Assembly: GCA_963786625.1 (NCBI GenBank)
Contig: CAWAZS010000014.1
Span: forward strand, 744,001 to 808,000
Source of the DNA: CAIWHR01 sp963786625
Lineage (GTDB): Bacteria > Pseudomonadota > Gammaproteobacteria > Burkholderiales > Casimicrobiaceae
Direction: 5' to 3'
DNA length: 64,000 bases
Within the stretch, counting starts at the first letter, position 1. Each line of letters starts with the position of its first letter. The position numbers were made by a program, and so were the translations under genes. Shown piece after piece: positions 43,576 through 53,344 of the stretch. The notes below the pieces were generated by a model. That model was not told the DNA's origin. It ran no database searches and was given only the letters and a program-made list of their open reading frames with translations.

Positions 43576-44745
43576 TCAAGCAATGGTTCGGAAGTCCGGG
43601 TGCGCCGCGCCAGAGGATCGGCCCTTCCGGCGCAGCGCTTCCGACGGGAGCTCGCTGAACATCCGCTTGTAGTCGGTGACGAAATGGCCCGCGTGCCAGA
43701 AACCCCATTTCGCCGCGATGTCGAGCACCGAGCCGGCCGACGGCGCGGCCTTGAGATCGCGCCGCACGCCATTCAGGCGCATCGCCCGGAGGAAGCGCAC
43801 CGGGTTGAGGCCGAGCACCTGCTGGAAGCTGTATTGCAGCGTACGCCGGCTGACGCCGAGCTCCAGGCACAGGTCGGCGACGGTGATCGGCTGGTCGATG
43901 TGGCTGCGCATGTAGGCCTTCGCCGCGTCGACGACGTGCTGCCGGCTCGGGCAGGGCGGCTTCGGCGGCGCGGCGTCGTCGGCTTCGGCGACGGCGGCGA
44001 TGAGCGCGCGCAGCAGCGATTGCTCCAGCACGCGCTGCGTCTGCCGGAAACGAAGCGCCGCCGGATTCGCGTCGAACGACTGCAACACCGACAGCAGCAG
44101 CTGCCGGAACTCGTCGACCCGGCCGGGGTCGGGCTTGAGGACGCCCTTGCCGTCGAGCGTCGCGGCGATGTCGCGATGCTCGATCTGCCGCGCATGCGCC
44201 TCCAGCGCGGACTCGTCGACGGCGAGTCCCAGGATGTCGAAGCCGCGCGGCGTGTAGAAGTCGAGCTCGTCGTCGCCGCCCAGCGTCACCAGCGCATCGG
44301 CGTCGACGGCCTGGCCCCGGAACAGCGCGGCGCCCTCCAACCGCAGCGGCACGCCGATCGCGCGCGATCCCTTCCACGGCGCGCCCGACTCGTGCACCGC
44401 CTGGCTGGTCGTCTCACGGAACACCTGCACGCCGCTGTAGCAGACCTCGTGGACGCTGCCGACGAACTGCCCGGGCGTCATCTGCTCGTAGATCTGCTTC
44501 CACTGCCCGAGGTTCGCGGCCTGATCGTCGATGTCCGAGCTGGTCAGGCGGGTCATCGAATAGGGTGCGGCGTCGCCACCGGGCAACGCTGGCGCGGGCG
44601 CGGATTCCACCATGACCGGCGCGGCCACGACTGCATCCATCAGCCGGCCATCCGGATTCGCATATCGATCCTCCCGTCGGGCGATTCTTCCCGATGCCGG
44701 CGCCGCAACGACACGCGGGCCGGGCCCTCTTCTTTTCAGCTTCAT
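43576..44745 (-). CDS. qhpR: AraC-family regulator of the amine dehydrogenase locus
   Basis: I choose the ATG at 44745 (MKLKRRG) over a longer open frame. The C-terminal ~100 residues carry two helix-turn-helix units (ITVADLCLELGVSRRTLQYS; VLDIAAKWGFWHAGHFVTDYK), and the N-terminal part is a sensor of the AraC-binding-like type (QMTPGQFVGSVHEVCYSGVQVFRE). AraC regulators, QhpR in Paracoccus, switch on the qhp operon with amines. It is transcribed with or before qhpA and divergently from the DUF1329 gene. Direct repeats in the divergent gap are its likely targets. The gene is intact (389 residues). Confidence 0.8.
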   Translation of the reverse strand: MKLKRRGPGPRVVAAPASGRIARREDRYANPDGRLMDAVVAAPVMVESAPAPALPGGDAAPYSMTRLTSSDIDDQAANLGQWKQIYEQMTPGQFVGSVHEVCYSGVQVFRETTSQAVHESGAPWKGSRAIGVPLRLEGAALFRGQAVDADALVTLGGDDELDFYTPRGFDILGLAVDESALEAHARQIEHRDIAATLDGKGVLKPDPGRVDEFRQLLLSVLQSFDANPAALRFRQTQRVLEQSLLRALIAAVAEADDAAPPKPPCPSRQHVVDAAKAYMRSHIDQPITVADLCLELGVSRRTLQYSFQQVLGLNPVRFLRAMRLNGVRRDLKAAPSAGSVLDIAAKWGFWHAGHFVTDYKRMFSELPSEALRRKGRSSGAAHPDFRTIA

Positions 44746-44775
44746 AACGTGTTCCCGATGCAGTCGCAGTTCCTT

Positions 44776-44820
44776 GATCTGGGATAAGGATGAAGGACGC
44801 GCATTGCCGATTTGGGATAA
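44776..44820. promoter_or_regulatory. Direct repeat GATYTGGGATAA in the AraC-DUF1329 gap
   Basis: GATCTGGGATAA (44776-44787) and GATTTGGGATAA (44809-44820) are identical at 11 of 12 positions and start 33 bases apart, about three helical turns. AraC proteins usually bind such direct repeats. The 287-base gap between the divergent genes holds nothing else clear. Confidence 0.5.
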
Positions 44821-45032
44821 CGGACGCACCGGGAGCCAGCGACAATCGGTCGCAAGATTCTGCCGGCCGCGCTGCGCGCGGTCGGGTCTCGGTGACCAGG
44901 CGGAGGAGGAGCGGATGTTGCATCGCAACAGCACGGCGTCTCGACGCGTCCTCCGCGGCCCGCCGCAACGGCCTGCGACTTCTGCGCAGGTTTCCTCGAG
45001 GAAGGAGTGGATGAAATGATGCGCACACATGC

Positions 45033-46402
45033 ATGGCCGGCCCGTCGAGCCGGCTCGCGTTCGCCCTGGGAGTTCTGTTCTCGTCTGCCCTGGCGTCCGG
45101 TGCGGTCAACGAACAGGAGGCCGCGCAACTCGGAAGGAGCCTGACCCCGGTCGGCGCCGAGAACGCGGGCAACAAGGACGGCACGATCCCCGAGTGGACC
45201 GGCGGCTTCACCACGCGCCCCCGCCGGCTGGAAGGCCGGCCAGAAACGCATCGACCCGTTCGCCGACGACAAGCCGCTCTTCGCGATCGACGCATCCAAC
45301 GTCGACCAGTACAAGGACAAGCTCTCCGACGGCCAGGTCGCGCTGGTGGAGCAGCTCAAGGGCTACCGGATGGACGTCTATCCGACGCGCCGCAGCTGCG
45401 GCTTCCCGGACTTCGTCTACGAGCGCACGAAGACCAACGCGCGCGAGGCGAAGCTCGCCGCGAACGGCTGGGGGCTCGAGAAGGCCGTCGGCGCCGCGGT
45501 GCCTGTTCCCGATTCCGAAGACCGGCGCCGAGGCGGTGTGGAACCACAAGGTCCGCTACATGGGCGAGGGCCGGATCGAGCACTACGCGACGATCTTCTC
45601 GAACAAGGGCGGCGACTTCACGCCGCTGGTGCAGGACCAGTGGACCTGGGTGCCCTTCCACACGCCGAAGAACAAGGGTGTCGAAGAGGTCGCCGGTGTC
45701 GAGATGAAGCTCCTGAACGCCGTCGTCTCGCCGGCGGCGCGCGCCGGCGAGCTCATCCTCGCGCACTGGTTCTTCAACGAGGCGAGCGACGCGTGGCTGT
45801 ACTTCCCGGGTCAGCGGCGCGTGCGCCGCGCGCCGTCGTTCGACTACGACAACCCGGTGCCCGGCTACGAGAACCTGGAGACGGTCGACCAGTACCCGAT
45901 GTACGCGGGCGCGATGGACCGCTACGACTGGAAGCTCGTCGGCAAGCAGGAGCTCTACATTCCGTACAACAGCTTCAAGCTGGATCGACAAGAGCCGCAA
46001 GTACCGCGACGTCTATCTCGCCGACTTCGTCAACCGCGATCTCGTCCGCTACGAGCTGCACCGGGTGTGGAAGGTCGAGGCGACCGTCAAGCCGGGATGC
46101 GCCACCAGTTCGCGAAGCGCGTCTTCTACCTCGACGAGGACAGCTGGGCGCTGATGATCGCCGATCTCTACGATGCGCAGGGCAAGCTCTGGCGCGTGCA
46201 GGAATCGAGCATCTATCCCGCCTATGAAATCCCCGCGTGCGTCGGGCAGGAGTTCATGTCCTACGACCTGACCGTCGGCCGCTACATCGCCGAGAACGCG
46301 ACGCAGGAGCGGCCCGAGACCGACTGGCTCGCGGGACGCGAAGGCCGCATCGATCCGAAGAAGTTCAGTCCCGACGAGCTGCGCCGCGTCGGCGAGCGCT
46401 AG
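45033..46402 (+). CDS. DUF1329 exported protein, several frameshifts
   Basis: An ATG at 45033 starts a signal peptide (SSRLAFALGVLFSSALASGA). Then come DUF1329 landmarks: EQEAAQLGRSLTPVGAENAG, GTIPEWTGGFTT, GYENLETVDQYPMYAGAMDR, KRVFYLDEDSWALMIADLYD and a SYDLTVGRY end. The frame changes near 45225, 45490, 45985 and 46095, the last two compensating. DUF1329 proteins are LolA/LolB-like outer-membrane lipid carriers by fold, usually encoded with DUF1302 and an RND protein. They are linked to handling of hydrophobic compounds. Corrected length about 456 residues. Confidence 0.85.
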
Positions 46403-46431
46403 AGCGCGACCATTCGAAACAGGGAGGGAAC

Positions 46432-48261
46432 ATGAACCGACAGTCCCACCTCGCCCCGCGGTTGGCGAAAACGGCGCTCAGCCTGGCGCTCGGCGGCATC
46501 TTCGCGCTCGGCGCCTCGGCGGCGTCCGCGGTGAGCTTCGAGACCGAGAACTTCACCGGCAGCTTCGATTCGACGATCTCCTTCGGCATGCAGTGGCGGA
46601 TGTCGGACACGAGCTGCCGCATCGTCGGCAACGACAACGGCGGCTGCGCGCCGACGACCGGCACGCTGGGCGAGGTCGTCAACGGGCCGGGATTCGGCTG
46701 GACTTCCGACCCGGATTTCAACTACCTGCAGTTCGACAACGGCAACCTCAACTACAAGAAGAACCAGCTCGTCTCGGCTGCGCTCAAGGGCAATCACGAG
46801 CTCGCGCTCAGGTTCCGCGAAGGCTGGAGCGCGCTCGGCCGCTTCTCCTGGCTCTACGATCCCGCCGCCGACAACACCGAGCGCACGCCGCTGTCCGGCG
46901 ACGCGAAGAGCATCTCGGTCCACAACATCACGCTGCTCGACCTCTGGGTGGCGAAGGACTTCGAGATCGCCGACCGGCCGGGCAAGGTGCGGGTCGGCAA
47001 CCAGGTGCTCTCCTGGGGCGAGGACATCTTCATCTACGGCGGCATCAACATCATCAACCCGATCGACTTGACGCGCGTGCACAAGCCGGGCGTGCAGCTC
47101 AAGGAGATCTTCCGGCCGGCGCCGATCGCCTCGTTCAACATCGGCGCGACCAACAACCTCTCCGTCGAGGGCTTCTGGCAGTTCCACTGGAACGCGTTCC
47201 GCTTCGACCCGGTGGGCACGTATTTCTCGACCGCCGACGTGGTCGGCAAGGGCCAGCTGGATGCGTTCGTTCCGAGCTCGCTGCTCCTCGACCCGGACAC
47301 GCTGATCGGCGCGCCCCCGGGCACCGTCGGCGACATCGGCACGATCAGCAACGGCACGTTCATCCCGGCCGGCCAGCGCTTCACGCTCAACGATCTGCTG
47401 GCGATCGGCACCGTGGTGCCGGCGCTGCCCACCAACACCCCGCCCAATCTCAACCAGTTCGGTTTCGCGCTGCGCTACAAGGCCGACAACGCCAACGCGG
47501 AATGGGGCTTCTACTATCTGCATTACAACGACAAGATCCCGTTCCTGAGCTTCGTCAACGACCCGACGATCACCGCCAACCCGTTCAACCTCGGCTACTT
47601 CCTCGACTACGGCAAGAACCGCAACCTGTTCGGTGTGTCGGTCAACGGCAACATCGGCGACTGGGCGGTCGGCGCCGAGGTCTCGTATCGGCCGAAGGAC
47701 GGCGTCGGGATCGATCCGACGGTGCCGCTCACGGGGCCGTACTCGGTGTACAACGGGCCCGGCGTGTATCCCGGCTACGTCGACACCAAGAAATGGCAGG
47801 CGCACCTGACGACCATCTATCTGCTCGGACCGAGCGGCGACCTGGGCTGGCTGCTGCGCGGGCTGAACGCCGCGGAAGGCACGCTGCTGCTGGAAGTCGC
47901 CAGCGCCTACTACCCGAAGCTCGACAACTCGGGCAAGTACCCGTACCTGCTGCCGAACTACGAGCTGCCGGACAAGTGGTCGACCGGTCTGGTGGGCTCG
48001 TTCGGCGTCGTCTATCCGCACATCTTCGGCTCGCCGGTCAATCTCACGCCGCAGATCGACATCGCCTGGGACATCAAGGGCACGACGCCGAACGCGATCC
48101 CGTTCGTCGAGGGCCGGCTCGCCGTCACGCCGTCGCTCAATTTCGAGTACCTGAACAAGTGGCGCGCGCAGCTCGCGTACACGAACTACTCGGGCGGCGC
48201 CGGCAACAACCTGCTGCGGGACCGCGACTACATCTCGTTCAACGTCTCGTATTCCTTCTGA
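46432..48261 (+). CDS. DUF1302 outer-membrane protein
   Basis: AGGGAGGGAA directly before the ATG is a strong ribosome binding site. The 609-residue protein has a signal peptide (ending ASAASAVSF) and the DUF1302 pattern: SFDSTISFGMQWRM, NNGFPVS-like loops are absent but VGNQVLSWGEDIFIYGGINI and NPIDLTRVHKPGVQ are present. It closes with the beta-barrel end DYISFNVSYSF, terminal Phe. It is probably an outer-membrane channel or receptor working with the DUF1329 and RND partners. The gene is intact. Confidence 0.88.
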   Translation: MNRQSHLAPRLAKTALSLALGGIFALGASAASAVSFETENFTGSFDSTISFGMQWRMSDTSCRIVGNDNGGCAPTTGTLGEVVNGPGFGWTSDPDFNYLQFDNGNLNYKKNQLVSAALKGNHELALRFREGWSALGRFSWLYDPAADNTERTPLSGDAKSISVHNITLLDLWVAKDFEIADRPGKVRVGNQVLSWGEDIFIYGGINIINPIDLTRVHKPGVQLKEIFRPAPIASFNIGATNNLSVEGFWQFHWNAFRFDPVGTYFSTADVVGKGQLDAFVPSSLLLDPDTLIGAPPGTVGDIGTISNGTFIPAGQRFTLNDLLAIGTVVPALPTNTPPNLNQFGFALRYKADNANAEWGFYYLHYNDKIPFLSFVNDPTITANPFNLGYFLDYGKNRNLFGVSVNGNIGDWAVGAEVSYRPKDGVGIDPTVPLTGPYSVYNGPGVYPGYVDTKKWQAHLTTIYLLGPSGDLGWLLRGLNAAEGTLLLEVASAYYPKLDNSGKYPYLLPNYELPDKWSTGLVGSFGVVYPHIFGSPVNLTPQIDIAWDIKGTTPNAIPFVEGRLAVTPSLNFEYLNKWRAQLAYTNYSGGAGNNLLRDRDYISFNVSYSF

Positions 48262-48334
48262 GCATGGTTGCCGCGGCCCCGACGCCGGCATCAGCCTGCC
48301 GGCCGGGCCGTGAGGCGCCGCGGCAGGCCGGCTG

Positions 48335-50695
48335 ATGCTCGCCCGTCTCGTCGTACGGCTCGAGAGCGCGCTGTTCGCCCACCGCGGGAAGACGCTCGCC
48401 GCGCTGGTCCTGCTCACCGTCGTCATGGGCGTGTTCGCGGCCCAGCTCCGGATGTCGGCGGGCTTCGACAAGCAGCTGCCGCAGGACCACGAGTACATCA
48501 AGACGTTCTACCAGTACCGGGACCTGGTCTTCGGCGCCAACCGCATCGTCGTCGTCGTGCGGCAGCGCTCCGGCGACATCTGGAACGCAGCGTTCCTCAA
48601 GAAGCTGAACGAGGTCACGCAGGCGGTGATGTTCCTGCCCGGGATCGACCGGCGCACGGTGACCTCGCTGTGGACACCCACGACGCGCGTGCTCGAGATC
48701 ACCGAGGAGGGCTTCCAGGCCGAGGACGTGATCGGCGGCAACATCACGCCGGACGCGCTCGATCCGGAGAAGATCGCGCGCATCAAGCGCAACGTCGTCG
48801 TCGGCGGCTACATCGGGCAGCTGGTCGCTACCGACAATTCGAGCGCGATGGTCGTCGCCGACCTGCTCGAGTACGATCCGGTCACCAAGAAATCGCTCGA
48901 TTACCTCGATCTGTCGGAAAAGCTCGAGCAGGCGGTGCGCCAGAAGCTCGAGACGCCGGAGTTCGAGATCCAGATCATCGGCTTCGCCAAGCAGATCGGC
49001 GACATCGCCGACGGCGCGAAGAGCGTCGCGCGCTTCTTCCTGCTCGCGTTCCTGCTGACCGCCGCGTCGGTCTACGTGTACTCGCGCTCCCTGGTCCTGA
49101 CGGTGCTGCCGCTCGCCTGCTCGCTGGCCTCGGTGGTCTGGCAGTTCGGGACGCTGCAGCTCCTCGGCTACGGCCTCGATCCGCTGGCAGTCCTGGTCCC
49201 GTTCCTGGTGTTCGCGATCGGCGTATCGCACGGCATCCAGCAGATCAACTACATATCGAAGGAAATCCGCACCGGCGTCGACACGGTGACGGCGGCGCGG
49301 CGCAGTTTCACCGACCTGCTGATCCCCGGCACGATGGCGCTGGTGACGGCCTTCGTCGGGTTCGCGACGCTGACGCTGATCCCGATCCCGATGATTCGCG
49401 AGCTCGGGATCACCGCGTCGATCGGCGTCGCGTACAAGATCGTGACCAATCTCGTGATGCTGCCGCTGGCGGTGTCGTACTTCCACTTCGACGACGCCTA
49501 CGTGGAGCGCGTCAACGCCGCGCGGGACCGCCTTTCCGCCGTGATGGGCCGCTTGTTGCAGCCGTTCAAGCCGCGCAACGCCGCGATTGCGACGCTCGCC
49601 TGCGCGGCGCTGTTCGCCGTCGCCTTCTTCCAGAGCCAGGGGCGGCACATCGGCCACCTGCAGCCCGGCGCGCCGGAACTGCACGCCGACTCGCGGTACA
49701 ACCGCGACGCGAGCGCGATCGTAGCCAAGTTCGACCTCGGTCTCGACGTGCTCTCGGTCGTCGTGGAGTCGCCCAAGGACGGCTGCTACGACCACGCGAC
49801 GATGGAGTACATCAACCAGTTCAGCTGGCAGATGATGAACGTGCCCGGCGTGCTGTCGGTCGCCTCGGCGCCGCTGCTGGCGAAGCAGGCGTACTCCGGC
49901 TTCAACGAGGGCAACCCGAAGTGGGCGGCGCTGCCCCGCGATCCCAAGGCGCTCGCCAACGCGGTCAGCATGGCGCCGGAGGGCTCCGGGCTCTGGAACA
50001 CCGGCTGCACGGTGCTGCCGGTCCACCTCTACCTGGCCGATCACAAGGCGACGACGATCAAGGCGGTGATCGCGGCGGTGAAGGCATTCCGGGCCGGGCA
50101 CCCGAACGAGCGGGTGCAGCTCCGGCTCGCCAGCGGCAACGTCGGCGTGCAGGCGGCGACCAACGAGGTGCTCGAGGCCGCCGAGCTGCCGATGATGCTC
50201 TACGTCTATCTGACGATCGTTGCGCTGGTCTACGTCACGTATCGGGACTGGCGCGCGATGCTCGCCTGCTGCCTGCCGCTCACGCTCGCGACCTTCCTCG
50301 GCTACTGGTTCATGAAGGAGCTGGACATCGGCCTCACCGTGGCGACGCTGCCGGTGATGGTGCTGGCGGTGGGGATCGGCGTCGACTATGCGTTCTACAT
50401 CTACAACCGGCTGCAGATCTACCTCGCCCAGGGCGTGGACATCGTGACCTCGTTCAAGCAGGCGCTGCGCGAAACGGGCATCGCGACGGTGTTCACCGCG
50501 CTGACGCTGTCGGTGGGGGTGGCGACCTGGTCGTTCTCGGAGCTCAAGTTCCAGGCCGACATGGGTCTGCTCCTCACCTTCATGTTCATGATCAACATGC
50601 TGATGGCCATGACGATGCTGCCCGCGCTCGCCGTCACGATCGATGTGCTGATCCCCCGACGGCGCCCGGTGCGGGCGCCTTTCCTGAGCCACTGA
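48335..50695 (+). CDS. RND/MMPL family transporter
   Basis: A 786-residue protein with two halves, each a large periplasmic loop and a cluster of helices. The first helix is followed by FDKQLPQDHEYIKTF, and the GxxxDY-type motif of RND pumps appears in VLAVGIGVDYAFYIYNRL. LVPFLVFAIGVSHGIQQIN is its counterpart in the first half. Members next to DUF1302/DUF1329 (HpnN-like or lipid-type) move hydrophobic molecules between membranes. Export or uptake cannot be told from sequence. The gene is intact. Confidence 0.88.
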   Translation: MLARLVVRLESALFAHRGKTLAALVLLTVVMGVFAAQLRMSAGFDKQLPQDHEYIKTFYQYRDLVFGANRIVVVVRQRSGDIWNAAFLKKLNEVTQAVMFLPGIDRRTVTSLWTPTTRVLEITEEGFQAEDVIGGNITPDALDPEKIARIKRNVVVGGYIGQLVATDNSSAMVVADLLEYDPVTKKSLDYLDLSEKLEQAVRQKLETPEFEIQIIGFAKQIGDIADGAKSVARFFLLAFLLTAASVYVYSRSLVLTVLPLACSLASVVWQFGTLQLLGYGLDPLAVLVPFLVFAIGVSHGIQQINYISKEIRTGVDTVTAARRSFTDLLIPGTMALVTAFVGFATLTLIPIPMIRELGITASIGVAYKIVTNLVMLPLAVSYFHFDDAYVERVNAARDRLSAVMGRLLQPFKPRNAAIATLACAALFAVAFFQSQGRHIGHLQPGAPELHADSRYNRDASAIVAKFDLGLDVLSVVVESPKDGCYDHATMEYINQFSWQMMNVPGVLSVASAPLLAKQAYSGFNEGNPKWAALPRDPKALANAVSMAPEGSGLWNTGCTVLPVHLYLADHKATTIKAVIAAVKAFRAGHPNERVQLRLASGNVGVQAATNEVLEAAELPMMLYVYLTIVALVYVTYRDWRAMLACCLPLTLATFLGYWFMKELDIGLTVATLPVMVLAVGIGVDYAFYIYNRLQIYLAQGVDIVTSFKQALRETGIATVFTALTLSVGVATWSFSELKFQADMGLLLTFMFMINMLMAMTMLPALAVTIDVLIPRRRPVRAPFLSH

Positions 50696-50708
50696 AGGCA
50701 CCCGCCCG

Positions 50709-51206
50709 ATGTTCGAGAAGCTCCTGTCCCTGCTCGAGCGCGCCCCGCCGGCCACGGCGGACACCGTGGGCGCGCCGTTCGAGCGGCGCTACCTTGCGGT
50801 CGCCGTTCTGCTGCTGGAGCTCGCCCGCGTCGACCGCGTCGTCTCGCCGGCAGAGCAGGCCACGATCGAGCGCATCGTCCGCGACCGGTTCGGCTTCGAC
50901 GCCGGAACCGCCGCGCGGCTGATCGAGACGGCGCGGCGCCTGCTCGACGCGTCGCTGGAGGACTGGGTGTTCGCGACCGCGGTCCGCGCAGGCTTCGGCG
51001 CGGAGGAGCGCGCGGAAATCGTCGCGCTGCTGTGGGAGGTCGTCTACGCGGACGGGGGACTCGCGCACTTCGAGGAGGCGCTGGTCGAGCGGCTCTCGCG
51101 GCAGCTCGGCATCGACGGCGACGAGCTGGAGACCGCCCGCGCGCAGGCGTTTGCGCGTGTCGGAGCGCGGCGTGGCGCGACGGACGGCGGGATGGAGGCC
51201 GAATGA
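50709..51206 (+). CDS. TerB-like protein
   Basis: This 165-residue helical protein has the TerB/COG4103 pattern: YLAVAVLLLELARVDRVVSPAEQ, an acidic metal-type segment and a second repeat ALLWEVVYADGGLAHFEEALVERLSRQLGI. Such domains are linked to membrane stress and metal binding in tellurite-resistance systems. It starts 13 bases after the transporter and overlaps the next gene by ATGA, so it belongs to the operon. Its specific role is unknown. The gene is intact. Confidence 0.78.
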   Translation: MFEKLLSLLERAPPATADTVGAPFERRYLAVAVLLLELARVDRVVSPAEQATIERIVRDRFGFDAGTAARLIETARRLLDASLEDWVFATAVRAGFGAEERAEIVALLWEVVYADGGLAHFEEALVERLSRQLGIDGDELETARAQAFARVGARRGATDGGMEAE

Positions 51207-52165
51207 TCCGCTGCGCCGGCCGTCTGCTGCTGTTCTGCCTCGCGTGGGGCGTCCTCGGTGTGGCGTGGCCGCAGGCATCGACCCCGCCGACCGCGTTCAA
51301 GGCGCCGGTCGCGACCAAGGCGCCGCTGTTCGGCATCGCGCGCATCGGTTCGCGCGTGGTGGCCGTTGGCGATTACGGGGTCATACTCCTTTCCGACGAC
51401 GACGGGACGACGTGGCGGCAGGCGGCCTCCGTCGCGACGCGCAACGGGCTGACGGCGGTGGCCTTCGTCGACGCCAAACGGGGCTGGGCGGTCGGCCACG
51501 GCGGGACCGTGCTGCACACGGCGGACGGCGGCGAGAACTGGGCGCTGCAGCACTCGGCCGGCGACGATGTCGCTCTGCTGTCGGTGTGGTTCGAGAACGC
51601 GAGCCACGGCATCGCGGTGGGCGCATTCGGACACATGATCGAGACCGCGGACGGCGGGGGCACGTGGCGGAAATTGGATGTCGGCGAGGGCGACGACCGC
51701 GATCGCCATCTCAATGGCATCTTCGCCATCGCCGGCGGAACGCTGATCGTCGCGGCGGAGGCCGGCACCGTGTTCCGCTCGACCGACAACGGCCGCACGT
51801 GGTCGACGCACCGCCTGCCCTACTCGGGATCCGTATGGGGTGGCATCGCGCTGTCCAACGGCAGCGCGATCGTGTACGGCATGCGCGGCCACGCGCTGCG
51901 CACCGCCGACCAGGGTCGCACGTGGGCGGAGATTCCGACCGGGGCGGACCAGTCGTTCACCGGCGGCGTGGAGCTCGCCGATGGCACGGTCGTGCTGGTC
52001 GGGTTGGGCGGAACCGTCGCGCGCAGCACCGACGGGGCGCAGCGCTTCGCGTCCGTGATCCGTCCGGAGCGGCAGACCTACACCGGGGTCGCGGCCGGCG
52101 CCGCGGGCAAGCTCGTCGTCGTGGGGCTCACCGGCGTGATCGGCTACGACGTCACCGCCAGGTGA
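51203..52165 (+). CDS. YCF48-like exported beta-propeller protein
   Basis: The 320-residue protein has a signal peptide (ending GVAWPQAST) and repeated BNR/YCF48 units: GDYGVILLSDDDGTTWRQ, GHGGTVLHTADGGENWAL, AEAGTVFRSTDNGRTWST, MRGHALRTADQGRTWAEI. The family is best known from photosystem II assembly factor Ycf48. In non-photosynthetic bacteria it is often encoded beside DUF1302/DUF1329/MMPL genes, as here. It probably works as a periplasmic scaffold of that envelope system. The gene is intact. Confidence 0.85.
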   Translation: MIRCAGRLLLFCLAWGVLGVAWPQASTPPTAFKAPVATKAPLFGIARIGSRVVAVGDYGVILLSDDDGTTWRQAASVATRNGLTAVAFVDAKRGWAVGHGGTVLHTADGGENWALQHSAGDDVALLSVWFENASHGIAVGAFGHMIETADGGGTWRKLDVGEGDDRDRHLNGIFAIAGGTLIVAAEAGTVFRSTDNGRTWSTHRLPYSGSVWGGIALSNGSAIVYGMRGHALRTADQGRTWAEIPTGADQSFTGGVELADGTVVLVGLGGTVARSTDGAQRFASVIRPERQTYTGVAAGAAGKLVVVGLTGVIGYDVTAR

Positions 52166-52185
52166 CCTCGCGGCGCGCCGCGAGG
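52166..52185. terminator. Palindromic hairpin between convergent genes
   Basis: CCTCGCGGCGCGCCGCGAGG is a perfect 20-base palindrome just after the YCF48 stop and before the end of the convergent membrane-protein gene. It could terminate both transcripts, although no U-run follows. Confidence 0.5.
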
Positions 52186-52205
52186 CGCCATCCGCCGCGC
52201 GATCG

Positions 52206-53337
52206 CTAGCCGGGTGAAGCGGCGCGACGCTTGCCGCGCACGACGGCGCTCGCCGTGCTCAGGATGAATGCCGCGAGCGCAAGCGCGTTCAGCATCCCGC
52301 CGGCGCGCGTCCATTCGAAATTCGCCAGCGCATCGCCGGCGAGGCGCACGACGAGCGAGACGTGCAGCAGCGCGAGCGGGAGGTAGAAGGTCGGGTGGTA
52401 GGGCACGGCGACGCGCAACACCGCAGGGAAGATGATCGGCGCGTGCCCGAACACCATCGAGAAGACGAAGCCCAGCGCGAGCGCGTGCAGCGCGGCGTCG
52501 TAGGCCGGCGCGCCGGGAACGAGCCCGCCGGAGGCGACGATGATCGCGCCGCCGACCGCGAGCCAGGCGTAGCCCGACAGCAGGCACACGGCGATGAAGC
52601 GGGTGAGACCCCGGTTGCGCACGGTGCGCCGCGCGATGTCCTGCTTGCCGCAGCCAGAGCGACAGCGCGAGCAGGCCGGCCCCGAACACCGGCGATCCCC
52701 ACGACGCGTTGGCCCCGAGCAGGCCGGCGACGATGACGGCGAGGATCGCGGCAAAGACGCGCCGCGCGATGGGCGACGGCGGCAGGAAGCGCGACAGCTC
52801 GAGGCGCTCGCCGGCGATGGTGAGGATCAGGAACGCGAGCCACCAGGTCACGACCTCGTGGACGCTCGCGCCGATCGCCCACAGCGCGCTGCCGGCCGAC
52901 CAGGCGAGGGCGCCGAAGGTCAGCGTGAAGGTGAACAGCGCCGCCTGGCGGCGGAAGATGTCGATCGTCGCCGCGAGCAGTACGAGGCTGCCGGCCAGGT
53001 AGAGCCATGGCGCGATCGTCATCGCGCCGGCGAGCGCCGCGAGCGTTCCCAGGCCGGCCAGCAGCGGTCCGGCGTACGCCCACACGCGGCCGATCGCGAC
53101 GGCGCGCTCGAGCGAGATCACGACGCCGAAGAAGCCGCAGATCATCAGCGGTCCGTGCAGCGCGGCCGCGCGTGGCCGCGACGTCGGGAACGGTCCAGCC
53201 GAGGCGCGCGAGGCCGGCCCCGGCGCCGATGAAGAGGCCGACGAAGCCGAGGATCAGCAGCGGTACGCGCGCGGCCGGCGGCAGGTCCCCGGCGCGCCGG
53301 AAGCGCTGGCTGCGGACGGGGCCGCGGGTGCCGACAC
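52206..53337 (-). CDS. Polytopic membrane protein (NnrS-like), frameshifts
   Basis: A GTG near 53337 starts a hydrophobic protein broken near 53170 and 52645. About ten membrane segments can be read, e.g. VPLLILGFVGLFIGAGAGLA, PLLAGLGTLAALAGAMTIAP, LHALALGFVFSMVFGHAPII and LPLALLHVSLVVRLAGDAL. The histidines in LHALALGF, FGHAPII and LLHVSL resemble the heme- or copper-binding histidines of NnrS-like proteins found beside nitric-oxide genes. Assignment to NnrS is by pattern only. It follows the SufT-like gene closely and ends the 12-gene minus-strand run. Confidence 0.6.
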
Positions 53338-53344
53338 GTCGGGG

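Noticed and set aside
46399..50764. Two very long minus-strand open frames opposite the DUF1302 and RND genes
   Set aside because: His/Arg/Asp-rich antisense translations without any domain; the plus-strand genes are clearly coding.
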